Shown here: positions 18,843 through 28,671 of the stretch, piece by piece
How the letters are laid out: the number at the start of each line of letters is the position of its first letter
Position numbering within the stretch: position 1 is the stretch's first letter
NCBI GenBank assembly: GCA_019634735.1
Contig: JAHCAT010000016.1
Span: forward strand, 35,522 to 99,521
Length of the DNA stretch: 64,000 nt
Direction: 5' to 3'
Source of the DNA: Lysobacterales bacterium
GTDB lineage: Bacteria > Pseudomonadota > Gammaproteobacteria > Xanthomonadales > UBA2363
The notes under the pieces: model-generated
The model's database searches: none
Seen by the model: the letters and a program-made list of their open reading frames with translations, nothing else
Told to the model about the DNA's origin: nothing
Translations under genes and position numbers: made by a program

Positions 18843-19745
18843 ATGCTTCGCCACCCCTTCCTGCGCCCTGCCCTGCTCCTGCTCGCCAGCGGCCTGCTCG
18901 CCGCCTGCCAGCCCGCCCTGTTCACCGGCGTCAACCTGGTCGCGCCGAAGTCCACCGACCAGGTGGCCGACGGCCAGGTGTTCGCCCCCGGGCAGGACCT
19001 GGCACTCGACCTCTACCTGCCCGAGGCCGGCGCCAGTCCACCATCGCTGGTGGTCTTCTTCTACGGTGGCAGCTGGCAGCAGGGCGAGCGCCACTGGTAC
19101 GCCTTCGTCGGCCAGGCCCTGGCGCGCCACGGCCTGGCGGTCGCCATCCCCGACTACCGCAAGGCGCCCTTCCCCGCCTTCATGGAAGACGCCGCCGCCG
19201 CCGTCGCCTGGCTGAAAGCCCAGGGCTCCAGCCTCGGCTACGACCCGGACCGCATCGTGCTCATGGGCCACTCCGCCGGCGCCCACATCGCCGCCCTGCT
19301 GGCCACCGACCCGCAGTACCTGGCACGCCACGACCTGTCGCCGTCCGACCTGCGCGGCGTGATCGGCCTGGCCGGCCCCTACGACTTCCTGCCGATCCGC
19401 AGCCGGCCGCTGCGCGAGGTGTTCGGCGACGACCCGGCACGCCAACGCGCCAGCCAGCCGATCGCCCACGTGGACGGCAGCGAGCCGCCCTTCCTGCTGC
19501 TGCACGGCCGCGACGACCGCCTGGTCGAACCCGGCAACAGCACGCGCCTGGCCAAGCTTCTGCGCGCGCACGGGGTGCCGGTCGAGCTGCATCTGGTGCC
19601 CGACGTTGGCCACGCGGGCCTGATGTTGCGGTTGGCGAGGCCGGCGTCAGCGGGAGAGGAGACGCTTGCCTGGCTCACGCGATTCACCGCACTCGCCACT
19701 CAGGCCGAGCGTTCCGCCCATCCCCTTCGATCGTCTCCGGATTGA
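18843..19745 (+). CDS. Alpha/beta-hydrolase (esterase) lipoprotein
   Basis: Predicted carboxylesterase (300 aa) anchored as a lipoprotein: N-terminal hydrophobic segment with lipobox LAAC, Cys22. The oxyanion-hole motif is FFYGGSW (about residues 74-80). The nucleophile elbow is GHSAGAHIAAL (Ser in GHSAG, about residue 144), and Asp/His are likely in HGRDDRLV and DVGHAG. It resembles the BD-FAE / kynurenine formamidase-like esterase group; the substrate is unknown. It is divergent from ribF and convergent with the permease gene. Confidence 0.85.
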   Translation: MLRHPFLRPALLLLASGLLAACQPALFTGVNLVAPKSTDQVADGQVFAPGQDLALDLYLPEAGASPPSLVVFFYGGSWQQGERHWYAFVGQALARHGLAVAIPDYRKAPFPAFMEDAAAAVAWLKAQGSSLGYDPDRIVLMGHSAGAHIAALLATDPQYLARHDLSPSDLRGVIGLAGPYDFLPIRSRPLREVFGDDPARQRASQPIAHVDGSEPPFLLLHGRDDRLVEPGNSTRLAKLLRAHGVPVELHLVPDVGHAGLMLRLARPASAGEETLAWLTRFTALATQAERSAHPLRSSPD

Positions 19746-19817
19746 GGCAAGTGTCTCGCGGAGGGTGGAGGAGCATGCGGGGTCCCGAGTGATGCCATTG
19801 CGGTACTGCCCCTCCGC

Positions 19818-22196
19818 TCAAGGCGCCCGAAGCGCCTCCACCGCATCGATCCGCGCCGCCCGGCGCGCCGGCGCCAGGGCGGCGGCGAGGACGACCAGCA
19901 GGAGCACGGCCAGCGCGGCCAGCACGACCCAGGGATCGGCGGGGCCGACGCCATGCAGCCAGGAGGCCAGCAGGCGCGCGCCCGCCAGCGCGGCGAGCAG
20001 CCCCACCAGCGCGCCGGCCAGGCCGGCGACTAGGGCCCAGCGCAGGACGATGCGGCGCAGGTCGCCGGCACCGGCGCCCAGCGCCTTGCGAACGCCGAAC
20101 TCGGGCAGCCGGCGCGCGACCACCTGGGCGACCACGCCGTGGACGCCGGCCAGGGCCAGCAGCAGCGCCAGGCCGGCGAAGGCGCCGACCATGGCGGCCC
20201 TGAAGCGCTGCGGCGCCAGGCTGTCGGCGAGCACGGCGTCCAGGCCGGTCACCTCGGGCACCGGCAGGTGCGGCTGCACGGACCAGATCGCCTCGCGCAG
20301 GGCGTCCGCGCGACCGGCGACCCTGGCATCGGTGCGCACCAGGATCACCGCCTGCCGGCCGACGGCCAGCGAGGCCGCGCCCCCGGGGCGCTGGGTGTGC
20401 GGTATGTAGAAGCCGGGCGCCGGGGCGTGCGTCAGGCCGCTGCCGCGGATGTCGCCGACCACGCCGACCACGGTCAGCCAATGGTCGTCGCCGCCGATCA
20501 GCAGGCGGATTCGCCGCCCGACCGGGTCCAGTCCCGGCCAGACCTGGGCGGCCAGCGCCGCGTCGACGACCGTCACCCGCATGCTGTCGCCGAGGTCGCC
20601 GGCATCGAAGAACCGGCCGCGCAGCAGGGGAATGTCCAGCACGTCCAGGTAGCCCGCGCTGACGATCGCGTGCTGCGCCGTGCGCGGCGCGTCCTCGCCC
20701 TCCGGCACGAACAGCCGGGTGGTGGCGCCGCGCGCCAGCGGCACGCGGTTCGCCAGGGCCGCCGAGTCGACGCCGGGCACCTCGCGCACCGCCGCAAGCA
20801 CCGTCTGCCAGGCGGCGTCCATCGCCGCCACGCCGTCGTGGGCGCCCGGCGGCAGGACCAGGGGAATCGTCACCACGCCCTCGCTGCGGAAACCCGGCGG
20901 CTGCCCGGACAGCACCTGCACGCTGCGCAGCAGCAGGCCGGCGCCGACCAGCAGCACCAGGGTCAGCGCGACTTCGGCGGCGACCAGGGCACCGCCGGCG
21001 ACGCCTGCGCCGCGCCTGCCCGCCACGCCGCGCGTCGGCGCCGCCAGGGCATCGACAGGCCCGGCGCGGACCGCACGCAGGCCAGGCAGGACGGCGCACA
21101 GCGCAGCGCTGAGGCCGGCCAGCGCGAATGCGAAGACCAACGTCGCGGCATCCGGACGGGGCCGCCCGAGCCTGCCGAGCTCCGCAGGCAGGAACCCCGC
21201 CAGCAGGTCGGCCGCCACGACCAGCAGGGCCGCGGCCAGCGCGGCCCCGGCCAGCGCCAGCAACAGGGCATCCAGCAACACCTGGCGCAGCAGGCGCGCG
21301 CGGGTCGCGCCCAGGGCGCGGCGCAGGCCCAGCTCGCCGCTGCGCTCGGCGATCCGCGCAAGCTGCAGGCTGGCGACATTGCCGCAGGCCAGCAGCAGCA
21401 CCAGGACCACGGCCAGCTGCAGCATCAGCAGTTGCCGGCCGTGTTCGCCGACCAGGGCTTCGCGAAGGCCCTGCCAGCGGTAGTGGTCGTGCGGAAAGTC
21501 CACGCCCTCGGCACGTTGGCGTCCCAGCACCGCGTCCAGCCGGGCCTGGAGCGCGGCCGGCGCCAGGCCGTCCCGCAACCGCACGAGCGGGATCATCCAG
21601 GTCGGCCCACCCTCCGCGTCCCTGGCGCGTGGATCCAGGGGCAGCCACAGGCCGGCGCCATCGAGCTGGGGCAAGGCCCCGGCGTCGCCGACCACGCCGA
21701 CGATGCGTTGCGGGCGTCCGTCGACGTGCAGGAGCCGACCAACGGCATCGTCCGCTCCGCCGAACAGCCGGCGCGCCAGGCCCAGCCCGAGCACGGCGAC
21801 GCCTTCGGCCTCCCTGGCGTCGAAGACCCGACCGGCCAGCAACGGCAGGCCGAGCGTGCGGAAAAGGCCGGGGGTCGCCTCCGCCCCGGCGGCCGCCAAA
21901 GGCCGGTCGCCCGCCTGCACGCCGTAGGCGCGCGGGTGGTAGCCGGCCACCTCGCCCGCCTCACCCACCGTCGCCGACAGCTCCGCGACCACGCCGACAT
22001 GCATCCAGGGCTGCGGGGACAGCACCCGGAGGGGTCCGGCCTCCGGATAGGGCAACGGCGCGATCAGCATCGGCTGGAGCAGGCTGAACACGCCCGTTGT
22101 CGCACCGATGCCCAGGGCCAGGCAGAGCACGGCCAGGGCACTGGCCCAGGGCCGGGCGGCCAGGCGCCGCGCCGACTGCCGAAGTGCGCCGCTCAT
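19818..22196 (-). CDS. FtsX/MacB-type ABC transporter permease (ADOP-like)
   Basis: Large permease (792 aa). The N-terminal membrane helix begins within ASALAVLCLALGIGATTGVF, followed by a MacB-like periplasmic domain. Three central helices (FtsX domain) come next, then a second periplasmic domain and a final three-helix FtsX domain ending [16 protein letters not shown]. This duplicated plan is typical of the ADOP/orphan permease family. No ATP-binding or membrane-fusion partner is adjacent. ATG 22196 has AGGGGG 6 bases upstream. Substrate unknown. Confidence 0.85.
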   Translation of the reverse strand: MSGALRQSARRLAARPWASALAVLCLALGIGATTGVFSLLQPMLIAPLPYPEAGPLRVLSPQPWMHVGVVAELSATVGEAGEVAGYHPRAYGVQAGDRPLAAAGAEATPGLFRTLGLPLLAGRVFDAREAEGVAVLGLGLARRLFGGADDAVGRLLHVDGRPQRIVGVVGDAGALPQLDGAGLWLPLDPRARDAEGGPTWMIPLVRLRDGLAPAALQARLDAVLGRQRAEGVDFPHDHYRWQGLREALVGEHGRQLLMLQLAVVLVLLLACGNVASLQLARIAERSGELGLRRALGATRARLLRQVLLDALLLALAGAALAAALLVVAADLLAGFLPAELGRLGRPRPDAATLVFAFALAGLSAALCAVLPGLRAVRAGPVDALAAPTRGVAGRRGAGVAGGALVAAEVALTLVLLVGAGLLLRSVQVLSGQPPGFRSEGVVTIPLVLPPGAHDGVAAMDAAWQTVLAAVREVPGVDSAALANRVPLARGATTRLFVPEGEDAPRTAQHAIVSAGYLDVLDIPLLRGRFFDAGDLGDSMRVTVVDAALAAQVWPGLDPVGRRIRLLIGGDDHWLTVVGVVGDIRGSGLTHAPAPGFYIPHTQRPGGAASLAVGRQAVILVRTDARVAGRADALREAIWSVQPHLPVPEVTGLDAVLADSLAPQRFRAAMVGAFAGLALLLALAGVHGVVAQVVARRLPEFGVRKALGAGAGDLRRIVLRWALVAGLAGALVGLLAALAGARLLASWLHGVGPADPWVVLAALAVLLLVVLAAALAPARRAARIDAVEALRAP

Positions 22197-22679
22197 GCGC
22201 GTCCCCCTGGCATGCGGCGGGGACGAAGGGGGATGCCTGCAGCCTTGGGGCAGGCCACGGGACGGGCCGACAGGGAGGCTGGAGGGGTTCGCTCTGCGGT
22301 CGGCACGGCATCGTTCCCAGGCGCCCGTTGCTGGGCAGCGAATCCGAGTGCAACAACCATGCCAGGACGCGGTGTCCTGCGCGATCGCCCAGGACATCGC
22401 GCGGGGCCCACCGTCCCGGCCCCGACGCGGCCTTCCAGGACACGGTCGCAGCCGGCCGAGTGCCCGCCTGCGGACGGCGGGCTGTCCGATTCCGGCAGCG
22501 CCGAGGCTGGGATCGGTCGCCTGGCCGGCAACCTCCGGACGTCTGCGCCCCGGCAGGGGCAGCTCCAATGAGCAGGACCTACCCGGCAAGCCGATGCGGC
22601 GGCGGCCAGTTGTCCTTGCGGATAGTCACGGGGCCGGCGACTCGAGCCGCAGCCAGACGGGTAACGCAGCGACAGGCGG
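22197..22679. other. Gene-free stretch upstream of the permease
   Basis: 483 bases without a convincing gene on either strand; in-frame extensions of the permease here are arginine/proline-rich and look like GC-rich noise. I see no repeat or clear promoter. It could be the leader of the permease gene plus the 3' region of the small membrane gene. Confidence 0.5.
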
Positions 22680-22925
22680 CTAACGGTCCGGCCCGCGGCG
22701 GACGCGGGCAAGGAGCTCGCGCACCAGGAACGCGAGCAGCGCCGCCGGCGCCACGAACTGCACCAGCACCTGGATGGCGCGGCGCAGCGTGCTGCGGATG
22801 GCCGTACGCACCTCGTCCTGTGACGGGTGAAAGTCGACATCCGACCAGCCGATCCACAGCAGCCCGATCAGCGCGGCCACGGCCAGCACATAGACCCAGG
22901 GAGGGCGACGTCCGGGTTCCGCCAT
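22680..22925 (-). CDS. Small two-helix membrane protein
   Basis: 81-aa protein, not recognised. Two hydrophobic segments (about residues 10-27 and 52-71) flank a short acidic loop and an amphipathic basic helix, ending in an arginine-rich tail. GAGG lies 7 bases before ATG 22925, which supports translation. It is divergent from the FG-GAP gene and points toward the permease gene, about 480 bases away. Being short, it could be a chance frame; the ribosome site and hydrophobic pattern argue for a real gene. Confidence 0.55.
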   Translation of the reverse strand: MAEPGRRPPWVYVLAVAALIGLLWIGWSDVDFHPSQDEVRTAIRSTLRRAIQVLVQFVAPAALLAFLVRELLARVRRGPDR

Positions 22926-23239
22926 GGTTCTGCCTCGTCGGGAACACAGGCCGAATCCTGGCCGCCCATCCGGCGACGTCCAAGGTGCCTTTGGTCACCA
23001 CGTGGCACGCCGCGCCGGTCGTGCGGCCGCCGGGTCCGCGCGGCGGACCGGCACCCGCGAGGCGAGCAATCCGGTGAAGGGCGGGCCCGTGGCCCCTGCC
23101 CGCTCCTGATCCCGTGTCGCCCCGGGAGCCCGCCGGAAACGTCGGGCGCGTCCCGATGCAGGCGGGCGCCCTCCCGCGTTGCCCTGACCCCGGAGCGGAC
23201 CGGCCTGCGCCCGACCCTGTCGACCCCGAGGATTTGCCG
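22926..23239. other. Divergent intergenic region, no gene seen
   Basis: 314 bases between the small membrane gene and the FG-GAP gene. No coding frame with a plausible start and no repeat found; it presumably holds both promoters, which I cannot place. Confidence 0.5.
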
Positions 23240-24736
23240 ATGCCCGCACCCGACCTTCGCCCCGCCCGGACCCGTGCGGTCCGCCGCCGCGACCCGCGCC
23301 TGCTCGCTGCGGCCCTGCTGCTGCCGCTGGCCGCTTCGGCCAGCGACACCGGGGCGGTACCGGACCAGGCGACGACGCCGGCCAGCGTCGCCTCCCCCAG
23401 TGGCCCTTACGCCCTGGAGACGGTGCTCGGACCGTCGCTCGACGGCCCCGGCGACACCAGCGATGTCCAGGTTCGCTTCGGCGACGCGGTCGCGATCGAC
23501 GGCGACTGGATGCTGGTCGGCGTGCCGGAGCGGCGCGGTGCCGGCGGTCAGGTCCGCGGCGCCGCATTCGTGTTCCGTCGCGACGCCGCCGGGGAATGGG
23601 AAACCCACCAGTTCCTGCAGTTCGGCGCCGGCGGCGATGCCCGGTGCGGCGCCGCCGTGGCGCTGAGCGGTCGCCATGCAGTGATCGGCTGCCCGGGCTA
23701 CAGCTCGGAGGGACTCGCCGAGCGCGGGCGCACGCTGGTGTACTACCGGAACGATGACGGCCTCTACGTCGACCCGGTCACCTTCCTGGGCAGCCAGGCC
23801 GGCGCCCGCTGCGGCCACGCGGTGGCGGCCGCGTCGTGGATCGCGGTGGGCTGCATCGGCCAGAACACCACCGGCCAGAGCCCGGCACGCGGCGAGGTGG
23901 AGCTGTACGTCCAGCCCGAGCTGCCGCCGCCGTTCAATCCGCAGCTCTGGATCAATCCGGGCAGGCTGGTCTACGACGCCAACGTGGTGCCCGGCCCGGC
24001 GCCCTTCCAGATGGGCTTCGCACTGGCGATCGACCGCCTGGACGGCGTCGACCGGATCGCCGTCGGGATCCCCGGCACGGTCAACAACAGCGGCATGGTG
24101 CGCGTGTTCCGGCGCAACCCCGGCGACGGCCTGAACTGGACCTTCGAGTACGCCGGGTCGCTGCCCGGCGGTCCCCAGACCGACGCGCGCTTCGGCGAGC
24201 GCATCGCCCTGCGCGGTCGGTTGTTGAACGTGGGCGCACCCGGTGCCGACACGCGCGGGCGGGTGCACACCTACTACCTGAGTCCGGTGACCGGCGCCTG
24301 GTCGGCGACCGGAGTCATCGAGCCAGGCACCTTGCCGCAACACATCAACAGCGGCTTCGGAAGCGCCCTGGCGTTCAACGGCTCGGAGCTGTGGATCGGC
24401 CAGCCGGGCTGGCGTGATGCCAGCCTGGTCACGCGGGGCCGGGTGCTGCGCTACCGGGCCGAGTGCAGCGGCCCGCTGTGCGTGCCCGCCTACACCTACG
24501 TCGATGCCCGCTCCTACTCAGGCTCGCTGATGCTGTCCTCTGCCGAATTCGGCAGCGCGCTGGCCGCCGATCCCGGCAGCGGCACGCTGCTCATCGGCGC
24601 TCCGCGACTCGGTTATGGCTTTCCGGGCGGCGTGTCCGAAGGCACCCTGCGCCGCTGGGGGGGCGTGTTCTCGTACCGCGCCGACCGCCTGTTCGCCAAC
24701 GGCTTCGGCAGCGCCTCGGCGGCGGTCGCGGACTGA
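23240..24736 (+). CDS. Secreted seven-repeat FG-GAP (integrin-like) beta-propeller protein
   Basis: Exported protein (498 aa): a basic N region then LLAAALLLPLAASA as signal peptide. Seven FG-GAP-type repeats of the pattern xFGxALAxxGxxxxIGxPG can be read, starting VRFGDAVAIDG, ARCGAAVALSG, ARCGHAVAAAS, FQMGFALAIDR, ARFGERIALRG, SGFGSALAFNG and AEFGSALAADP. This is the number expected for one closed propeller. The tail is RLFANGFGS plus a short Ala-rich end. GAGGA lies 7 bases before ATG 23240. A surface or extracellular binding role is likely; the ligand is unknown. Confidence 0.8.
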   Translation: MPAPDLRPARTRAVRRRDPRLLAAALLLPLAASASDTGAVPDQATTPASVASPSGPYALETVLGPSLDGPGDTSDVQVRFGDAVAIDGDWMLVGVPERRGAGGQVRGAAFVFRRDAAGEWETHQFLQFGAGGDARCGAAVALSGRHAVIGCPGYSSEGLAERGRTLVYYRNDDGLYVDPVTFLGSQAGARCGHAVAAASWIAVGCIGQNTTGQSPARGEVELYVQPELPPPFNPQLWINPGRLVYDANVVPGPAPFQMGFALAIDRLDGVDRIAVGIPGTVNNSGMVRVFRRNPGDGLNWTFEYAGSLPGGPQTDARFGERIALRGRLLNVGAPGADTRGRVHTYYLSPVTGAWSATGVIEPGTLPQHINSGFGSALAFNGSELWIGQPGWRDASLVTRGRVLRYRAECSGPLCVPAYTYVDARSYSGSLMLSSAEFGSALAADPGSGTLLIGAPRLGYGFPGGVSEGTLRRWGGVFSYRADRLFANGFGSASAAVAD

Positions 24737-24750
24737 ACCGTCATGCGCTG

Positions 24751-24776
24751 GCCGGGGCGGCGCGGTCCGCCCCGGC
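24751..24776 (+). terminator. Terminator-like hairpin after the FG-GAP gene
   Basis: Perfect 10-bp GC stem GCCGGGGCGG / CCGCCCCGGC with a 6-base loop, 14 bases after the stop codon. No T-run follows, so termination strength is uncertain. Confidence 0.5.
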
Positions 24777-24901
24777 AGCCACCCCCGCTGCCTGGTGCTG
24801 ACGCTGGGGTGGTGCGCGCCCTTGCGGGTTGCGGCCTGCCCGGGCTATGGTCGCGCGCCGTCGCGACCCGGAACGGCATGCGCCTACCAGGGAGGTTGCA
24901 C

Positions 24902-25432
24902 ATGGCCATGGGGTTTGCTGCGTTCGCGGTGCCGGAGGCCCACATCGACCTGCTGGCCTCCCAGCCGGGCTGGGTGCACGACTACCTGGAAGGCAACCGA
25001 CCCCATGCCGGGGACGCGACGCTTCCGGCGGACTGGCCAGCCCAGGCGCCGCAATCGCTGGGCGGTTGGGGCATCAACCACCGCAACGTCGACCTCTACC
25101 ACTGGATCCTCAACCGCGGACCGGCGCTCGCCACAGGCGCCGGCTCGCTGTTCCAGACCTGGTACGAGCCCGACCAGCATGCCGCCTTGAAGCTCGACGA
25201 CAGCAACGAGCGCTTCGCCTTCCGTTCCGGCCAGCTTCCCGAACTTCTGGCGCTCTCCGAGGCGGTCACGGTGGAGTCGACGCTGGCGGCTTTCACGGAC
25301 TGGTGCAAGCAGCGTGGCGAACGCCACGACGACCTTGACCACTACGCCTGCCAGCCGTTCGTCGATGAGTTCGCGCAGTTCGCCCGCGGCCTGCGCGGCG
25401 CCATCGAACACGGTGACGGCATCGTCTGGTAG
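24902..25432 (+). CDS. Conserved hypothetical protein, possibly DUF1877/YfbM-like
   Basis: Cytoplasmic protein (176 aa). The M-x-M start, the aromatic segment INHRNVDLYHWILNRG, a later LPELLALSEAVTVES and the C-terminal FARGLRGAIEHGDGIVW follow the layout of DUF1877 (YfbM-like) proteins. The similarity is weak and judged by eye. GGGAGG lies 7 bases before ATG 24902, fixing the start. No signal peptide or membrane segment. Function unknown. Confidence 0.7.
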   Translation: MAMGFAAFAVPEAHIDLLASQPGWVHDYLEGNRPHAGDATLPADWPAQAPQSLGGWGINHRNVDLYHWILNRGPALATGAGSLFQTWYEPDQHAALKLDDSNERFAFRSGQLPELLALSEAVTVESTLAAFTDWCKQRGERHDDLDHYACQPFVDEFAQFARGLRGAIEHGDGIVW

Positions 25433-25632
25433 GTCGCCGAACGGCCCATCCGGCCGCCCGGCCACGCGCTGTTGCCGTCAGCCGGGCAGGCGTGGCCCGC
25501 GGCTGGGAGCGGCGATACGCGCCGCGCACGGTGACCCGCATCTGACCCGGCATCGGGGCGCGCCCGTGAACCCTGGCGCCACGGCGCGCCGCCCGTGGCA
25601 AGCTGGCCGCAGACCGCCGCCGGAGCAGCCGC

Positions 25633-26487
25633 ATGAGCACGATGCCCGCAGCCTTCCTGGGCCATGGCAGCCCGATGAACGTGCTGGAGCGCAACCGCTG
25701 GACCGCCTGCTGGCAGGCCCTGGGCGCCAGCGTGCCGCGGCCGCGCGCGATCCTGGTGGTGTCGGCGCACTGGTACGTCAATGCCACGGCGGTGACCGCG
25801 ATGGCGCGCCCGCGCACGATCCACGATTTCTACGGCTTCCCGCGGGCGCTGTTCGACATCCAGTACCCCGCCCCGGGACTGCCGGAACTGGTCGACGAGA
25901 TCGCGCAAGTCGCCCGGCCGGACCATGTCGCCGCCGACCACGACAGCTGGGGCCTGGACCATGGCACCTGGTCGGTGCTGGTGCACGCCTTCCCGGCCGC
26001 CGATGTGCCGGTGCTGCAGCTGTCGATCAACGCCGGCAAGCCGGCGGCCTGGCACCTGGCGCTGGGCGCCCGGCTGACCCAGCTGCGCGAGCGCGGCGTC
26101 CTGCTGCTGGGCAGCGGCAACGTCGTGCACAACCTGGCGGCCATGGACCGCCGCAATCCCGATGCCGTGTTCGACTGGAGCAGGCGCTTCGACGAGGCGG
26201 CGCTGGAGGTCCTGCGCGCGGCACCGGGCGACGCGGCGCGGCTGGTCGAACATCCCGACTATCCCCGGGCAGCGCCGACCGCCGAGCACTTCCTGCCCTT
26301 GATGTACCTGGCCGGCTTCGCGGCAGCCACCGGCCGGCCGGTCACCCGGCTGGTCGACGGCCATGCCTACGGGTCGATCTCGATGGCCAGCTACGGCGTC
26401 GACGTGCCCTGCCCGCCGCCGACGGGGCATCTTCCCGGCGCCAGCACCCTGGCCACCGAGGCGCCCGGCGACGCCAGCAACCTTTGA
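25633..26487 (+). CDS. ygiD: YgiD-type extradiol dioxygenase (4,5-DOPA dioxygenase family)
   Basis: LigB-superfamily, metal-dependent ring-cleaving dioxygenase (284 aa). Likely metal and catalytic histidines are visible in [31 protein letters not shown] and GNVVHNL, with a late [10 protein letters not shown] segment. E. coli YgiD cleaves L-DOPA in vitro; the natural substrate here is unknown. It is convergent with murJ and the last gene of the accessory stretch. The start is set by conservation at [12 protein letters not shown] 25633 is three codons upstream. Confidence 0.9.
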   Translation: MSTMPAAFLGHGSPMNVLERNRWTACWQALGASVPRPRAILVVSAHWYVNATAVTAMARPRTIHDFYGFPRALFDIQYPAPGLPELVDEIAQVARPDHVAADHDSWGLDHGTWSVLVHAFPAADVPVLQLSINAGKPAAWHLALGARLTQLRERGVLLLGSGNVVHNLAAMDRRNPDAVFDWSRRFDEAALEVLRAAPGDAARLVEHPDYPRAAPTAEHFLPLMYLAGFAAATGRPVTRLVDGHAYGSISMASYGVDVPCPPPTGHLPGASTLATEAPGDASNL

Positions 26488-26575
26488 AGGGACTGGCATC
26501 GGCGATTCACCTGCCGTCACGGGACGGTGCGGGCCAGGAGATCCGGAGAGAACGCGTGTCCGCCGAACAGCAGGC

Positions 26576-28144
26576 TCAGTCGCTGCGTCCCGCCGGCGGC
26601 TCGCGCAGGTGCCGCCAGCGCACGCCGGCGCCGGCCACGACCGCCGCGTAGACCGCCACCGCCGCCGCCACCAGCCAGGCCAGGTGGATGCCGCGCCACA
26701 CGGGCGGCAGCTCGCCGAACGAGCCCACCGCGGCGGATCCGGCCAGCAGCAGGCCGGCCATCAGCGCACAGCCGGCCAGCATCGCCGCCAGCAGCCGGCC
26801 CAGGCCGCGCTGCGGCCGGTACAACCCGCGCCGGCGCAGCCAGGTCCACAGCAGGGCCGCCTGCAGCAAGCCGCCCAGTCCGGTGCTGAGCGCGATCGCG
26901 GCATGCGCGCCGGTCGTGCCGGCGGCGCGCAGCGGCAGCACCAGGGCGCTGACCAGGACCAGGTTGACGACCACCACGATCACCGCCGCCCGCATCGGCG
27001 TGGCGGTGTCCTGACGGGCGAAGAATGCCGGCGCCAGCACCTTGCTGAGCATGAAGCCGGGCAGGCCGAGCGAGATTGCCGCCAAGGCCAGGGCCGCCAT
27101 CTGCGCGTCGTGAGCCCCGAACCGGCCGTGCTGATACAAGGTCGCGCAGATCGGCCCGGCCAGCAGCACCAGGCCGACCGTCGCCGGCAGCGCCAGCAGC
27201 AGCACCAGGCGCACGCCCCAATCTATACCGGCGTTGTAGGCGGCCGCGTCGCCGGCGGCATGGCGGCGCGACAGGGTCGGCAGCAGCACGGTGCCGATCG
27301 CCACGCCGATCATGCCGATCGGGAACTCCAGCAGGCGGTCGGCCAGGTACAGCCAGGTCTGGCTGCCCGCCACCAGGAGCGAGGCGAAGGCGGTGCCGAC
27401 CAGCAGGTTCACCTGGGCCACCGAGGCGCTGAACACCGCCGGCCCCATCAGGCGCAGCACCCGGCGCACGCCAGGGTCGGAAAAACCCGACCGCGGCCGC
27501 GGCAGCAGGCCCAGGCGCATCAGTGCCGGCACCTGCACCAGCAACTGGATGACGCCCGCGGCCAGCACGCCCCAGGCCAGCGCATAGACAGGCACCTGCA
27601 TGCGCGGGGCCAGCCACAGGGCCGCGGCGATCACCGCAAGATTGTGCAGGATCGGCGTCAGCGCCGGCAGGGCGAAGCGCTGGAAGGTGTTGAGCACGCT
27701 GCCCGAGAGCGCGGTCAGCGAGACCAGGAACAAGTAAGGGAAGGTGATCCGCAGCATGTCCGAGGCGGCCGCGAAGCGCGCGCTGTCGGCCAGGTAGCCG
27801 GGCGCGAACACCGCGACCACGCCCGGCGCCGCGGCGATGCCGATGCCGGTCACCACCAGCAGCACCGCGCACAAGGTGCCGGCGATGCGGTCGAGCAGTT
27901 CCTTCAGCGCCTGGCGGTCGCCCGATTGCCGGGCGGCACTGAACACCGGCACGAAGGCCTGGGCGAAGGCACCCTCGGCGAAGATGCGGCGCAGGAAGTT
28001 GGGGATGCGGTAGGCGACCACGAAGGCGTCGGTCAGCCCGGTGGCGCCGAACACGATCGCCTGGACCATGTCGCGGGCATAGCCGGACACCCGCGACAGC
28101 AGGGTCAGCGCCGAGAACACCAGGGTCGAGCGGAGCAGCCTCAT
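26576..28144 (-). CDS. murJ: MurJ, lipid II flippase
   Basis: Polytopic inner-membrane protein (522 aa, about 14 helices) that flips lipid II for peptidoglycan synthesis. The family signature is at the N terminus: [34 protein letters not shown] and [16 protein letters not shown] 28144 ([19 protein letters not shown]) is the typical start. It is divergent from rpsT as usual, but ribF, normally immediately downstream, is 8 kb away. Confidence 0.97.
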   Translation of the reverse strand: MRLLRSTLVFSALTLLSRVSGYARDMVQAIVFGATGLTDAFVVAYRIPNFLRRIFAEGAFAQAFVPVFSAARQSGDRQALKELLDRIAGTLCAVLLVVTGIGIAAAPGVVAVFAPGYLADSARFAAASDMLRITFPYLFLVSLTALSGSVLNTFQRFALPALTPILHNLAVIAAALWLAPRMQVPVYALAWGVLAAGVIQLLVQVPALMRLGLLPRPRSGFSDPGVRRVLRLMGPAVFSASVAQVNLLVGTAFASLLVAGSQTWLYLADRLLEFPIGMIGVAIGTVLLPTLSRRHAAGDAAAYNAGIDWGVRLVLLLALPATVGLVLLAGPICATLYQHGRFGAHDAQMAALALAAISLGLPGFMLSKVLAPAFFARQDTATPMRAAVIVVVVNLVLVSALVLPLRAAGTTGAHAAIALSTGLGGLLQAALLWTWLRRRGLYRPQRGLGRLLAAMLAGCALMAGLLLAGSAAVGSFGELPPVWRGIHLAWLVAAAVAVYAAVVAGAGVRWRHLREPPAGRSD

Positions 28145-28285
28145 GCGGGACGCGGCGGCGGCCAGGCGCGGACGGGGCGCCGCGGTCGCCGGCATTGTCG
28201 GGGCAGCGGCACGGCATCTGCAAAGGCCGGCCCGGTCCGGGCGTCGGGCCGGACCGACCGCTGCCCGACGGGCGGCACGGAGCAC

Positions 28286-28314
28286 TTGACCGGCCCGGAC
28301 CGCACCCGCATAAT
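28286..28314 (+). promoter_or_regulatory. sigma70-type promoter of rpsT
   Basis: TTGACC (28286-28291), a 17-base spacer, then CATAAT (28309-28314), 37 bases before the rpsT start codon. Close to consensus and well placed. Confidence 0.8.
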
Positions 28315-28351
28315 GCGCGGTCTTTGCAACCACCCGTTTCTGGAGAACCCC

Positions 28352-28618
28352 TTGGCCAACATCCAATCCGCCAAGAAGCGCGCCAAGCAGGCCGTCAAGC
28401 GCCGCGAGCGCAACATGGGCGCCAAGTCCATGGTCCGCACCGCCATCAAGAAGGTGGTCAAGGCGATCGAGGCCAAGGACCTGAACGCCGCGCAGGAGGC
28501 CTACAAGACGGCCGAGCCCCTGCTCGACCGCTACAGCAGCCGTGGCCTGATCCATCGCAACAAGGCGGCACGCCACAAGTCGCGTCTGCAGGCGCACATC
28601 CGCGCCCTGGCTGCCTGA
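28352..28618 (+). CDS. rpsT: 30S ribosomal protein S20
   Basis: 88 aa, primary 16S rRNA-binding protein. Recognised from [20 protein letters not shown] and the C-terminal [18 protein letters not shown]. The start is TTG 28352, preceded by GGAG at 6 bases; no ATG or GTG is available at the conserved N terminus. E. coli rpsT also uses UUG, and the rare start is part of its autoregulation, so the same may apply here. Own promoter at 28286 and terminator at 28650. Confidence 0.97.
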   Translation: MANIQSAKKRAKQAVKRRERNMGAKSMVRTAIKKVVKAIEAKDLNAAQEAYKTAEPLLDRYSSRGLIHRNKAARHKSRLQAHIRALAA

Positions 28619-28649
28619 ACCCCGATCGGTTTCGGCGTTGCCCGATCCG

Positions 28650-28671
28650 AAGGCCGGCCCACGCCGGCCTT
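28650..28671 (+). terminator. Rho-independent terminator of rpsT
   Basis: AAGGCCGGC (28650-28658), loop CCAC, GCCGGCCTT (28663-28671): perfect 9-bp stem followed by CGTCGTTTCC, 31 bases after the rpsT stop. Confidence 0.8.

Noticed and set aside
26363..28351. Plus-strand frame running through the murJ region into rpsT
   Set aside because: Only the last 89 codons (rpsT from TTG 28352) are real; the rest is opposite murJ and low-complexity.
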